Made by a program: the position numbers and the translations under genes
Assembly (NCBI GenBank): GCA_001298545.1
Contig: LJCX01000027.1
Location: forward strand, 1-64,000
Origin: Actinobacteria bacterium OV320
GTDB lineage: Bacteria; Actinomycetota; Actinomycetes; Streptomycetales; Streptomycetaceae
DNA: 64,000 bases
Reading direction: 5' to 3'
The notes under the pieces: generated by a model
What the model was told of the DNA's origin: nothing
The model's database searches: none
The model's input: the letters and a program-made list of their open reading frames with translations, nothing else
Part shown: positions 7,528-15,625 of the stretch, piece by piece
Layout of the letters: each line of letters starts with the position of its first letter
Numbering within the stretch: position 1 is the stretch's first letter

Positions 7528-8376
7528 GTGACCACCGCAACACTGCTCGACGGCAAGGCCGCCGCGGCCGACATCAAGAACGAACTCGCCCTCCGCGTCC
7601 AGGCGTTGAAGGAGCGGGGCATCCATCCGGGGCTGGGCACGATCCTCGTCGGCGACGACGCGGGCAGCCGTTCCTACGTCGGCGGCAAGCACCGCGACTG
7701 CGCGCAGGTCGGCATCGCCTCGATCCGCGTGGAACTCCCCGCCGACGCCTCCCAGGCCGACGTCGAGGCCGCCGTGCTGCGGCTCAACGCCGATCCGGCC
7801 TGCACCGGCTTCATCGTGCAGCTGCCGCTGCCGGCCCATATCGACACCCATGCCGTGCTGGAGCTGATCGACCCGGTCAAGGACGCCGACGGACTCCATC
7901 CGACCAACCTCGGCCGCCTGGTGCTGGGCATCCCGGCCCCGCTGCCCTGCACCCCGCGCGGCATCATCGACCTGCTGCGGCGCAACCGGGTGGAGATCAC
8001 GGGCCAGCAGTTCTGCGTCATCGGCTGCGGTGTCACGGTGGGCAGGCCACTGGGCCTGATGCTGACCCGCAGCACCGAACACGCCACCGTGACCCTGTGC
8101 CACGAGGCCACCCAGGACACGGCCGCGCACGCCCGGGAGGCGGACGTGGTGGTGGCCGCGGCCGGAGTGGCCCACCTGGTCAGGCCCGACTGGATCAAGC
8201 CGGGCGCGACGGTGCTGTCCGTCGGCCTGACGCGCACGGTCGAGGGCATCCTCGGCGACGTCCACCCCGACGTGAGCGACGTCGCCGGTTCCTTCTCGCC
8301 GCCGGTCGGCGGGGTCGGGCCGATGACGCGGGCGATGCTGCTGACCAACGTGGTCGAGGCCGCCGAGCGGATGTGA
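7528..8376 (+). CDS. folD: Divergent bifunctional methylenetetrahydrofolate dehydrogenase/cyclohydrolase (FolD-like)
   Basis: 282 residues from GTG 7528. The substrate half is well conserved (LGTILVGDDAGSRSYVGGKHRDC with the catalytic Lys, QLPLPAHID, DPVKDADGLHP). FolD interconverts 5,10-methylene-, methenyl- and 10-formyl-tetrahydrofolate with NADP. The Rossmann half departs from the usual form: the loop normally written RGVTVGRP reads CGVTVGRPLG, DVGVSR reads SVGLTR, and SPNPGGVGPMT reads SPPVGGVGPMT. This looks like a second paralogue rather than the housekeeping copy. A compact inverted repeat (8379-8394) follows the stop. Confidence 0.85.
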   Translation: MTTATLLDGKAAAADIKNELALRVQALKERGIHPGLGTILVGDDAGSRSYVGGKHRDCAQVGIASIRVELPADASQADVEAAVLRLNADPACTGFIVQLPLPAHIDTHAVLELIDPVKDADGLHPTNLGRLVLGIPAPLPCTPRGIIDLLRRNRVEITGQQFCVIGCGVTVGRPLGLMLTRSTEHATVTLCHEATQDTAAHAREADVVVAAAGVAHLVRPDWIKPGATVLSVGLTRTVEGILGDVHPDVSDVAGSFSPPVGGVGPMTRAMLLTNVVEAAERM

Positions 8377-8378
8377 CA

Positions 8379-8394
8379 CCGGCGCCCGGCGCCG
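8379..8394 (+). terminator. GC inverted repeat after folD
   Basis: CCGGCG and CGCCGG arms directly after the folD stop; there is no T-run. It abuts the TetR operator, so it may also be part of that element. Confidence 0.3.
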
Positions 8395-8454
8395 GGCACT
8401 CGGTTCCCCGACGGAGGGAACTGAGTGCCATCGGTGTCGATCAGGTGTTACGTT
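8395..8454 (+). promoter_or_regulatory. Operator palindrome and leaderless promoter of the TetR gene
   Basis: GGCACTCGGTTCCC (8395-8408) and GGGAACTGAGTGCC (8416-8429) form an inverted repeat with 13 of 14 positions paired. A -10 box TACGTT (8449-8454) lies seven bases before ATG 8462, the leaderless arrangement. The right arm covers the -35 position. The core ACTGAGTGCCA recurs at 9347-9357, so autoregulation by the TetR protein is likely. Confidence 0.6.
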
Positions 8455-8461
8455 CGCGTCC

Positions 8462-9229
8462 ATGAGCGCCACTCACAAGGCGGAGGCCAAACCGCCCATG
8501 CGGGACGCCCTGGTCGCGGCGGCCTTCCGGCTGTTCCTGGAGCGGGGCTACGAGCAGACCACCGTCGACGACATCGTTGCCCTGGCGGGCGTCGGCCGGC
8601 GGTCCTTCTTCCGCTACTTCCCCTCCAAGGAGGACGTGGTCTTCCCCGACCACGAGCGGTGCCTCGCCGACATGACGGCCTTCCTCGCCGCGAGCGGCAA
8701 GGAGCACGAGCCGGTGCGACGCGTCTGTGACGCCGCCCGGCTCGTCCTGCTGATGTACGCCGAGAACCCTTCCTTCTCCGTGCAGCGCTACCGGCTCACC
8801 AAGCAGGTGCCCGGGCTGCGGGCGTACGAACTGTCGGTCGTCTGGCGCTACGAGCGCGCCCTCGCCGAGTACCTCCGGGGCCGCTTCACCGGCCGGCCCG
8901 ACGGCAACCTGCACGCCGACGTGATCGCGGCCGCCGTGGTCGCCGCGCACAACAACGCCCTGCGCTCCTGGCTGCGTTCGGCCGGACAGGGCGACGCGAG
9001 CACCACCGTGGACCACGCGCTGGGGTACGTGCAGTCGGCGTTCGGCGCACCCCCGACCGCCTCGACCGCCTCGACATCGACGGCGGCAACGGCACGCCCT
9101 GTGTTCCCCTCGCTCCCGATGCCGCCCGCCGACGAGATGCCGGACGACGTCGTCGAGGTGGTCTCCCGCCGCGGGGCACCGTTGTGGCGTGTGGTGCAGG
9201 AGATCGAGATGACCCTCGGAAGGGACTGA
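8462..9229 (+). CDS. TetR/AcrR family transcriptional regulator
   Basis: 255 residues. The N-terminal helix-turn-helix is clear (ALVAAAFRLFLERGYEQTT, VDDIVALAGVGRRSFFRYFPSKEDVVF). The middle is a helical ligand domain. The C-terminus carries a Ser/Thr/Ala-rich linker (ASTASTSTAATA) and an extra segment ending in LWRVVQEIEMTLGRD, longer than most TetR proteins. Translation probably starts on a leaderless mRNA. The same palindrome in front of this gene and in front of the zinc-ribbon/OB-fold gene suggests it represses both. The ligand may be an acyl-CoA, since OB-fold partners often work with thiolase-type enzymes; that is inference. Confidence 0.88.
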   Translation: MSATHKAEAKPPMRDALVAAAFRLFLERGYEQTTVDDIVALAGVGRRSFFRYFPSKEDVVFPDHERCLADMTAFLAASGKEHEPVRRVCDAARLVLLMYAENPSFSVQRYRLTKQVPGLRAYELSVVWRYERALAEYLRGRFTGRPDGNLHADVIAAAVVAAHNNALRSWLRSAGQGDASTTVDHALGYVQSAFGAPPTASTASTSTAATARPVFPSLPMPPADEMPDDVVEVVSRRGAPLWRVVQEIEMTLGRD

Positions 9230-9231
9230 AC

Positions 9232-9294
9232 CCCCTCCACACCCGCGCCGGACCCCTCCACACCCCCGCCGGACCCCTCCACACCTCCGCCGGA
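9232..9294. repeat. Three 21-bp tandem repeats
   Basis: Three copies of a 21-bp unit of the form CCCCTCCACACC-n-n-CGCCGGA lie directly after the TetR stop, followed by a partial copy. The copies differ at one or two positions. They lie in the 227-base gap before the OB-fold gene, which otherwise holds only that gene's promoter. Confidence 0.8.
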
Positions 9295-9334
9295 CCCTCG
9301 CCGAACCCCCTCAACATTGTGGGTACGCAGTGCC

Positions 9335-9363
9335 TTTACGCGTGGCACTGAGTGCCATACGCT
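9335..9363 (+). promoter_or_regulatory. Promoter with a perfect palindrome in its spacer
   Basis: TTTACG (9335-9340) and TACGCT (9358-9363) are spaced by exactly 17 bases. That spacer contains TGGCACT-G-AGTGCCA (9343-9357), a perfect 15-base palindrome. A repressor bound here would block RNA polymerase. It shares ACTGAGTGCCA with the operator of the tetR gene upstream. Confidence 0.6.
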
Positions 9364-9456
9364 GTGGGCGTGCACGGTGGCACGGCTGACCGGGCACGTG
9401 CGTGCACGGGTGGGCCGGGCACGTGGATTCCGGCCGAGTGCAGGGAGTTGACCCGC

Positions 9457-9870
9457 GTGTACCACTACTCAGGAAACGCCGTTCAGCAGGCCGCCGGCTC
9501 CGCGGCGGGCGTCCTCGACCGCGCGAGCACCGACGGCGACACGATCCTCTTCCAGCGCTGCACCTGGTGCGGCACCGCCATGTACCACCGGCTGCTGTGC
9601 CCGGTGTGTCAGGGCAGCGACCTGCGCACGGAGCGCAGCGAGGGCGTCGGCACCGTCCGCCACGCCACGGTGGTGAACCGCAACACCCCCGCCGCCCGCA
9701 ATGTGTCCCTGGTCGAGATGGCCGAGGGGTTCGTCGTACGCGGCCGGGTCATGGGCCCGCTCATCGGCATCCACAGCGGTGACCGCGTCCGGCTGTCCAC
9801 GGTCAAGGACCCGGTACGCGGCGAACCGGTCTTCCAGCTCCTCGACGAGCCGTACCGGGCCTGGCACTAG
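9457..9870 (+). CDS. Zinc-ribbon/OB-fold protein (DUF35 type)
   Basis: 137 residues from GTG 9457, chosen because AGGGAG lies nine bases upstream; an upstream ATG at 9352 falls inside the operator. Residues about 30-45 form a rubredoxin-like zinc ribbon (CTWCG ... CPVCQ). The rest is an OB-fold (GTVRHATVVNRNTP ... GPLIGIHSGDRVRLST). Proteins of this family bind acyl-CoA and assist thiolases or ketosynthase-like enzymes. No such enzyme is adjacent, so the partner must be encoded elsewhere. Expression is probably controlled by the TetR protein upstream. Confidence 0.8.
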   Translation: MYHYSGNAVQQAAGSAAGVLDRASTDGDTILFQRCTWCGTAMYHRLLCPVCQGSDLRTERSEGVGTVRHATVVNRNTPAARNVSLVEMAEGFVVRGRVMGPLIGIHSGDRVRLSTVKDPVRGEPVFQLLDEPYRAWH

Positions 9871-9893
9871 AACCTTCGCGCCACCGGGCCGAG

Positions 9894-9921
9894 TCCGGAC
9901 AGCGGGTCCCCGCTGTCCGGA
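9894..9921 (+). terminator. Terminator hairpin
   Basis: Perfect 12-bp stem TCCGGACAGCGG / CCGCTGTCCGGA with a four-base loop, followed by TCTTT, 24 bases after the OB-fold gene. Confidence 0.75.
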
Positions 9922-10047
9922 TCTTTGCGCTCCGCCGACCTGATTCCCGGTCACAGGCAACCCACAGAGGTGCTTTCGCTTCCTTCGGGGCGCGAGGGGC
10001 TCCGATACGGACGGGGCCCCCGCGCTCCGAGTGTTGAGGAGTGGACC

Positions 10048-12855
10048 TTGATCCGTGCCCGGCGAATAGGTGTCACCGCCGTGGCCGCGCTCGCGGCCCT
10101 GGCGGGAACACCGGGACTGGCACAAGCCCGACAGCCTTCCGAGACAAGACCGACGACCACGGCCACCGACAGCGCGCTGCCGCAGGGATGGCAGGTGGGC
10201 GGGGAGGGCACCGCGCGTGCGCTGGTCTGGCGGTCGCCCACGCCCGTGCCCCTCGGCGACGCCCGCGTGGAGTTCCGCTCGGGCGACCGACTGCTCGGCG
10301 TACCGAAGACGGAGAAGGACGGCCGCACGTTCCGGCTCTCCCTCGCCGACGCGGGGGACGCCCCCTTGAAGGACCTGCGGGTCCTGGCCGGCGGGCGCCG
10401 TCTGGACGCCGCCGACAACTCCGCCCCGGCCGACAACTCCGCCCCGGGTGAACGGCGTTCCCTCACCGCCGAGCAGCCCCCGGCCCAGGCCCCTGCTCCT
10501 GCTCCTGCTCCTGCGAACTCCGTCGACCCCGGCAGGCCGGGCGCGTACCGCACGGTCAGCGGCGAGTACGACCTCGCCCCGGTGAAGTTGCCGGGCTTCG
10601 CCCAACCGGTGGAGATGACAGCCGTCGTGGTGGCCCCGAAGGGAGCCACCGGCAAGCGGCCCCTCGCACTGTTCCTGCACGGCCGGCACACCACCTGCTA
10701 CCAGCCGGGCAACGACGACTTCGACATCTCCTGGCCCTGCCCGGCCGGCATGAAGTCGATCCCGAGCTACCAGGGCTACCTCGAGGACCAGAAGCTCCTC
10801 GCCTCGCAGGGCTACGTCACGGTGTCGATCTCCGCGAACGGCATCAACGGCCAGGACGGCGAGGCCGAGGACGGCGGTGCCCAGGCGCGTTCCTCGCTGG
10901 TGCGCCGGCACCTCGCCACATGGGCCGACTGGGCCGCGCACCCGGACCGCGCCCCGGCGTCGGTGCCCGACGCGACGAAGGCCGACCTCTCCCGTGTCCT
11001 GCTCGTCGGCCACTCGCGCGGCGGCGAGGGCGTCAACCGTGCCGCCCTGGACAGCCTGTACCCGCCGCCCGCCGCGCAGGACGGCTACCGGGGCCCGGTC
11101 CGCTGGAAGATCCGCGGGACCGTTCTCGTCGGACCGACGATCTTCGGCCAGAATCCGGTCGCCGACGTCCCCTCCGCGACCATCCTGCCCGGCTGCGACG
11201 GCGACGTCGCCGACCTCGAGGGCGAGACGTACCTCGACGGGACGCGCGGCATCAGCAACGGCAAGGCCCTGCACAGCGCGGTCTACATGGTCGGCGCCAA
11301 CCACAACTTCTTCAACACCGAGTGGACGCCGGGCAAGGCCGTGGCGCCCTCCTTCGACGACTTCTGGGAGGACCCGGACGCGCAGCCCGACCCGGTCTGC
11401 TCCACCGGTGCCCCCACCCGGCTGACCGCCGACCAGCAGCACCGGGCCGGCGCGACCTACATCGCCGCCGCGGCCCGGCTGTTCGTCGCCGGTGACGACC
11501 GGGTGCGCCCGCTGCTCGACGGCACCGGGAAGCGCGCGCCCTCCGCCGACCCGGCACGCGTCCTGACGCACGCGGTCGGCGCCCGCCGCACGGGCGGCTT
11601 CGTGCCCGACGGCGGCGTCGAGGTGACCGGCGGCCGGGTGTGCTGGGCGGACCCCGACCCGGCCAGGTCATGTCTGGACGCGGACGCCACGGGGATGTCC
11701 CCGCACTTCGGCTGGTGGGATCTGGAGAAGGACTCCGGCAAGAGCGCGGTCGCGCTGAAGTGGTCCGCGCCGGGCACACCGACGACGATCCGTTCCCTCG
11801 CTCCGGTCTCCCTCTCCGGCGCCGAGAGCCTGGCGCTGCGGGTCTTCGTGCCGCCGAACACCACCGGCACCGAGCTGGACGTGTCCGTCACCGACGCGGC
11901 CGGCCGCCGCGCCTCGCTCGGCCGGGTCACGGTCGACGGCCTGCCGGGCTCCGACCGCACCGCCTCGTACTGGGCCCGCGAGCTGCGTGTCCCGCTGACC
12001 GCCGCCACTCGCGCCGGCCTCGATCTACGGCACGTCAAGTCCCTTGCGCTGACTCCGCGTTCGGGCTCCGGGCAGGCGTGGTTCATGGACTCCTGGGGCT
12101 GGGCCCCCGGCACGCCGGCGGTCAGGGCGGCGGCCCTGCCGCGGGTCGACATCGGCCGGATCACGGCCAAGGAGGGCGACTCCGGCACCCGCACCTATCA
12201 CGTCCCGGTCCAGGTGTCCGGGCACGGCAGCGGCCGGGTCCGCTTCTATGTCGTCGACCCGGAGACCCTCGAGGCCACGGAGAAGGTGGTCAACGTCCGG
12301 CCGGGCAGCACGCCGATCGACGTGCCGATCGAGGTGAAGGGCGACACCCGCTTCGCCTACGACGTGACACAGGACCTGCTCGTGAAGGCCGTGCGCGGCG
12401 CGGTCGTCGGCTCCTACCGGGGCGGGGTCACGGTGCAGAACGACGACCCGGCGCCCAAGGTGACCCTGGCTCCGGTAGCCGACCGGGTGACCGAGGGCGA
12501 GTCGCTGAGCTGGCGGATCACCCTCTCGGAGACCGCCGACGTGGACTTCTGGCAGCCGGTCCGGGTACTGCCGGTCACCGAGGGCGCCGAGCTGTCCACC
12601 AAGGACGTGGACCCGCAGTGGCTGCTCGACTACTCCGGTGACGTGCCCGACCCGGAGCGTCCGCTGTCGGACGCGAACCTGTGGGTCTGGCTGAACGTCC
12701 GGGCCGGGACCACCGAGGTCGACTTCACCGTGCCCACGGTGAAGGACCAGGTGGCCGAGCCGGCCGAGTCGATGCGTCTCGCGCTGACCGACGACAGCGC
12801 CGATCCGCTGCCGGACCGGCCGGTGCTGACGGGAACGGTCGTGGACGCGCCGTAG
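10048..12855 (+). CDS. Secreted alpha/beta-hydrolase with C-terminal Calx-beta-like domains
   Basis: 935 residues from TTG 10048, six bases after GAGGAG. A signal peptide (IRARRIGVTAVAALAALAG ... AQA) is followed by an N-terminal beta region, an Ala/Pro repeat linker near residue 155, and an alpha/beta-hydrolase domain with LFLHGRHTTCYQPG and the nucleophile elbow GHSRGGEG. A later GANHNFFN may supply the catalytic His. The C-terminal third is beta-rich, with segments such as VTLAPVADRVTEGESLSWRI that resemble Calx-beta/lectin-like modules. The substrate is not evident; an extracellular esterase or lipase is plausible. Two 18-bp direct repeats code for ADNSAP twice near residue 125. Confidence 0.75.
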   Translation: MIRARRIGVTAVAALAALAGTPGLAQARQPSETRPTTTATDSALPQGWQVGGEGTARALVWRSPTPVPLGDARVEFRSGDRLLGVPKTEKDGRTFRLSLADAGDAPLKDLRVLAGGRRLDAADNSAPADNSAPGERRSLTAEQPPAQAPAPAPAPANSVDPGRPGAYRTVSGEYDLAPVKLPGFAQPVEMTAVVVAPKGATGKRPLALFLHGRHTTCYQPGNDDFDISWPCPAGMKSIPSYQGYLEDQKLLASQGYVTVSISANGINGQDGEAEDGGAQARSSLVRRHLATWADWAAHPDRAPASVPDATKADLSRVLLVGHSRGGEGVNRAALDSLYPPPAAQDGYRGPVRWKIRGTVLVGPTIFGQNPVADVPSATILPGCDGDVADLEGETYLDGTRGISNGKALHSAVYMVGANHNFFNTEWTPGKAVAPSFDDFWEDPDAQPDPVCSTGAPTRLTADQQHRAGATYIAAAARLFVAGDDRVRPLLDGTGKRAPSADPARVLTHAVGARRTGGFVPDGGVEVTGGRVCWADPDPARSCLDADATGMSPHFGWWDLEKDSGKSAVALKWSAPGTPTTIRSLAPVSLSGAESLALRVFVPPNTTGTELDVSVTDAAGRRASLGRVTVDGLPGSDRTASYWARELRVPLTAATRAGLDLRHVKSLALTPRSGSGQAWFMDSWGWAPGTPAVRAAALPRVDIGRITAKEGDSGTRTYHVPVQVSGHGSGRVRFYVVDPETLEATEKVVNVRPGSTPIDVPIEVKGDTRFAYDVTQDLLVKAVRGAVVGSYRGGVTVQNDDPAPKVTLAPVADRVTEGESLSWRITLSETADVDFWQPVRVLPVTEGAELSTKDVDPQWLLDYSGDVPDPERPLSDANLWVWLNVRAGTTEVDFTVPTVKDQVAEPAESMRLALTDDSADPLPDRPVLTGTVVDAP

Positions 12856-12874
12856 GACGGACGCGCTGCCCGAA

Positions 12875-12904
12875 GGGGGCCCGGACCATGCGGTCCGGGC
12901 CCCC
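12875..12904. terminator. Bidirectional terminator hairpin
   Basis: GGGGGCCCGGACC and GGTCCGGGCCCCC pair perfectly around a four-base loop, flanked by AA and TTT. It sits between convergent genes and can serve both. Confidence 0.85.
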
Positions 12905-12921
12905 TTTCTCCGTTTCCGTGC

Positions 12922-13302
12922 TCACAGCGTGACGCGGATCCCGACGGTTCCGTCCAGTCCCCTGCGCAGTCGGCTGCCGAGCAGGGTGAGGCGGCCCACG
13001 ACGCCGTACTTGCGGGCGAGCAGGGTGCGATAGCGGGCGGTGGTCCGCGCGTCGCAGATCTCGGCGGTGGCCGGGATCTGCTCGCCGGTGGGGTTGCCGC
13101 GGACGTCGCAGGGCCCCACGAGGACGTCGCCGCGGGCCCGGATCCGCTTCACCTTCCAGGCGTCCGCGACCGACCAGGCCCCGAGCGCGTCCCCGTCCCG
13201 CACCACCCATACGGGTGTGGCGACCCCGGTGCCGTTCTTGCGATAGCTGGTGATCAGCAGGTACTTGCCCGCTGCCAGCCGGTCGATTGCGTTCTCAGCC
13301 AT
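12922..13302 (-). CDS. PPOX-class flavin/F420-dependent protein
   Basis: 126 residues from ATG 13302. The split-barrel pattern of the pyridoxamine-phosphate oxidase family is visible: LAAGKYLLITSYRKNGTGVATPVWVVRDGDALGAW, then WKVKRIRARGDVLVGPCDVRGNP and ICDARTTARYRTLLARKYG. Actinobacterial members of this length usually bind F420 or FMN and reduce small substrates. The substrate is unknown. It shares a terminator with the convergent hydrolase and lies 33 bases beyond the aminotransferase stop, so read-through from that gene is possible. Confidence 0.8.
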   Translation of the reverse strand: MAENAIDRLAAGKYLLITSYRKNGTGVATPVWVVRDGDALGAWSVADAWKVKRIRARGDVLVGPCDVRGNPTGEQIPATAEICDARTTARYRTLLARKYGVVGRLTLLGSRLRRGLDGTVGIRVTL

Positions 13303-13335
13303 TCCCGAAGTCTAGGCATCCTGAAAATCTGCGGC

Positions 13336-14514
13336 TCAGCGAAGGGCGGCCGCCATCCGCCGTACACCTTCGGTGAGGATCTCCGGCGAGGTGGCGATGT
13401 TCAGCCGGACATGCCCGGCCCCGCCCGTGCCGAAGTCGAGGCCGCGGCTGAGGGCGACCCGACCCCGCTCCAGGAAGACCTCGGCCGGATCGTCTCCGAG
13501 GCCCAGCGCCCGGCAGTCGAGCCAGGCGAGATAGGTGGCGCCCCCCGGCCGGTACCCGACGCCGGGCAACTGCTCGGCCAGCAGGGCGGTGAGCAGGCGC
13601 CGGTTGTCGTCGAGGCCGGCCAGCAGGGCGTCCAGCCACCCCGTGCCCTCCAGCAGGGCCGCGGTGTGCGCCAGCACACCGACGTGGCTCGGTCCGTGGG
13701 ACACCTCCTCGGGCAGCAGGGCCAGGTCGGCCGCCGCCTCGGGGCCCGCGACGGCCAGGGCCGCCTTGAGCCCGGCCAGATTCCACCCCTTGGAGGCCGA
13801 CATCAGCGACAGGCCGCTCTCCGCGCCGGGTACGGCGAGGTAGGGCACGAAGTCGGCCCCCGGGGCGGTCAGCGGCGCGTGGATCTCGTCGGCGACCACC
13901 CGCACGCCGTACCGCCCGGCGAGCGTGGCCACGGCGGCCAGTTCCCGCGCGGTGTGCACGGTCCCGGTCGGGTTGTGCGGGCTGCACAGCAGGTGGGCGG
14001 CGCGGCCACCGCCGGCGACGGCACGCCGGTAGGCGTCCTCCAGGACGGCGAGGTCGAGCCGGCCGTCCGCGCCGAGGGGCGCCTCGGCGATCCGCCGGTC
14101 CATGTGCGTGACGAACTGGAAGAACGGCGGGTACACCGGCGGGTTGACGATCACCGGATCGCCCGGCCCCGTCACCAGCTTCAGCATCTCGACGACGCCC
14201 AGCATCACATCGGGCACGATCGCCGTCCGCTCGACCGCCAGACCGTCCCAGGCCCACCGCTTCGCGGCGAACAGGGCCAGCGCCTCGGCGTAGGCCGTGC
14301 CCGCCGGATAGCCGGTGTCACCGAGCGCCAGGGCCCGCGTCACCGCGCCGACGACCGGCTCGGCGAGGGGCACGTCCATCTCCGCGACCCACAGCGGAAG
14401 GACGTCCGCCGGATGGGTACGCCACTTCATGCTCGTACGACATCGGAGCCGGTCGAGCGTGAGGGCCTGTAAAGGGTTCGGTTCACCGGGCGTCTCGTGC
14501 GGGATGCTGGTCAT
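13336..14514 (-). CDS. MalY/PatB-type PLP-dependent aminotransferase (cystathionine beta-lyase-like)
   Basis: 392 residues from ATG 14514. Class I aminotransferase fold with the family start SMKWRTHPADVLPLWVAEMDVPLAEPV, the cofactor region LCSPHNPTGTVHT and VVADEIHAPL, and the Schiff-base lysine in SASKGWNLAGLKAA. MalY/PatB proteins cleave cystathionine or cysteine conjugates; some act as regulators. The start is read as leaderless because TATCTT lies seven bases upstream. Codon 15 is a TTA leucine codon (14472-14470), so translation is expected to need the bldA tRNA. The gene is divergent from the DUF3800 gene. Confidence 0.85.
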   Translation of the reverse strand: MTSIPHETPGEPNPLQALTLDRLRCRTSMKWRTHPADVLPLWVAEMDVPLAEPVVGAVTRALALGDTGYPAGTAYAEALALFAAKRWAWDGLAVERTAIVPDVMLGVVEMLKLVTGPGDPVIVNPPVYPPFFQFVTHMDRRIAEAPLGADGRLDLAVLEDAYRRAVAGGGRAAHLLCSPHNPTGTVHTARELAAVATLAGRYGVRVVADEIHAPLTAPGADFVPYLAVPGAESGLSLMSASKGWNLAGLKAALAVAGPEAAADLALLPEEVSHGPSHVGVLAHTAALLEGTGWLDALLAGLDDNRRLLTALLAEQLPGVGYRPGGATYLAWLDCRALGLGDDPAEVFLERGRVALSRGLDFGTGGAGHVRLNIATSPEILTEGVRRMAAALR

Positions 14515-14521
14515 GGGGCAC

Positions 14522-14527
14522 AAGATA
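14522..14527 (-). promoter_or_regulatory. -10 box of the leaderless aminotransferase gene
   Basis: TATCTT on the minus strand ends seven bases before ATG 14514, matching the leaderless TANNNT pattern. Confidence 0.45.
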
Positions 14528-14539
14528 GGGGGCTGTGGT

Positions 14540-15574
14540 GTGACCTGGGATCACCTGAACGGGACAGCTGTGGCGGACGCCGGCGGCATTCCGGAGATCG
14601 CCTGTGACGAGTCGGGTTCGGACGGCGAGAACCTCACCGGCGGGAACACGGACGTGTTCGCCCATGCGAGTGTGCTGCTGTCGGCCGATGCCGCCGCCGG
14701 ACATGTACAGGAGATCCGGAACCGGATCCGTTCGCCGGCCGAGGAGTACAAGGCGAACCATCTGCTCCGGGAGAAACACCGGGCGGTGCTGGAATGGCTG
14801 CTCTCGGCTTCGGGCCCGCTGTACGGGCACGCCCACGTACACCTCGTCGAGAAGTCCTTCTTCGTGGTGGACCGGACCGCCGACCTGCTGCTCGGCGACC
14901 CCGGGGCGGCCGTCCCGCTGTTCCGGCACGGGCGGCGGACTTTCACCGAGGCGGAATGGAGACAATTCCTGGAGGCGGCCAACCAATTGCTGTGGGTGCG
15001 CCACGAGGACGCGTCGGACACGCCCGTCGGGCATTTCTTCCGCACGCTCGAAGAACTGCGGCAGCGGTATCCGGGGACGGCGGTGGCCGAGACGCTCTCA
15101 CGGCTCGCGGAGGAACGCTCCCGCGCGCTCGCCTACCGGGCCGGAGTTCAGGACGGACCGTTCGTGCTGACCCCGGTCCTCAATCCCCTGCTGCCCTCGA
15201 TCCTGCACACGGCCGCCCATTGGAGCGCCGGCGGGCGCCCGGTCCGGCTGGCGCACGACCGGCAGAACATGCTCACCCCGGAGCGGATCGCCTGGATCGA
15301 GGGCGCGGCCCGGGTGCGGGGCATCCGCCTGGCAGGATTCCGGCTCGTCGTCTCGCGGCTCGACGCGCGCGTGCAGCTCGCCGACTTCCTGGCCGGCATC
15401 GCCCGCCGGATCGCCTCCGACGAACTGGGCGGCCGCGGCGACCCGGCGCTGACCGCGCTGCTGCGCCCCTACACCGGCGCGGCCGCCGTGTGGGGGGACG
15501 AGCGGAGCTGGGCGCGGCTCGGGCCCGCGGCGGAATCGGGAGGACGCTCCGCGCCGCTCAACTCGCCCGTCTAG
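14540..15574 (+). CDS. DUF3800 domain protein
   Basis: 344 residues from GTG 14540, seven bases after AGGGGG; ATG 14513 in the same frame is possible. The N-terminal IACDESGSDGENL followed by a hydrophobic strand (VFAHASVLLS) is the signature of DUF3800, an RNase H-like fold with acidic residues (DES). A further DRTADLLLGD and a C-terminal LADFLAGIARR fit the family end pattern. The biochemical role is not settled; nuclease activity has been proposed from the fold. It is divergent from the aminotransferase gene and 51 bases upstream of the methyltransferase, probably in one transcript. Confidence 0.65.
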   Translation: MTWDHLNGTAVADAGGIPEIACDESGSDGENLTGGNTDVFAHASVLLSADAAAGHVQEIRNRIRSPAEEYKANHLLREKHRAVLEWLLSASGPLYGHAHVHLVEKSFFVVDRTADLLLGDPGAAVPLFRHGRRTFTEAEWRQFLEAANQLLWVRHEDASDTPVGHFFRTLEELRQRYPGTAVAETLSRLAEERSRALAYRAGVQDGPFVLTPVLNPLLPSILHTAAHWSAGGRPVRLAHDRQNMLTPERIAWIEGAARVRGIRLAGFRLVVSRLDARVQLADFLAGIARRIASDELGGRGDPALTALLRPYTGAAAVWGDERSWARLGPAAESGGRSAPLNSPV

Positions 15575-15625
15575 ATTGCTGGTTGGTACTTCCCGCTCCC
15601 CTCCCTTCCGTACAGGAGCCTGCCC

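Noticed and set aside
9232..9294. CRISPR-like array
   Set aside because: The 21-bp units are head to tail with no spacers and no cas genes nearby.
12025..12225. Small minus-strand gene inside the secreted hydrolase
   Set aside because: Lies entirely within a well-supported coding region and has no ribosome site.
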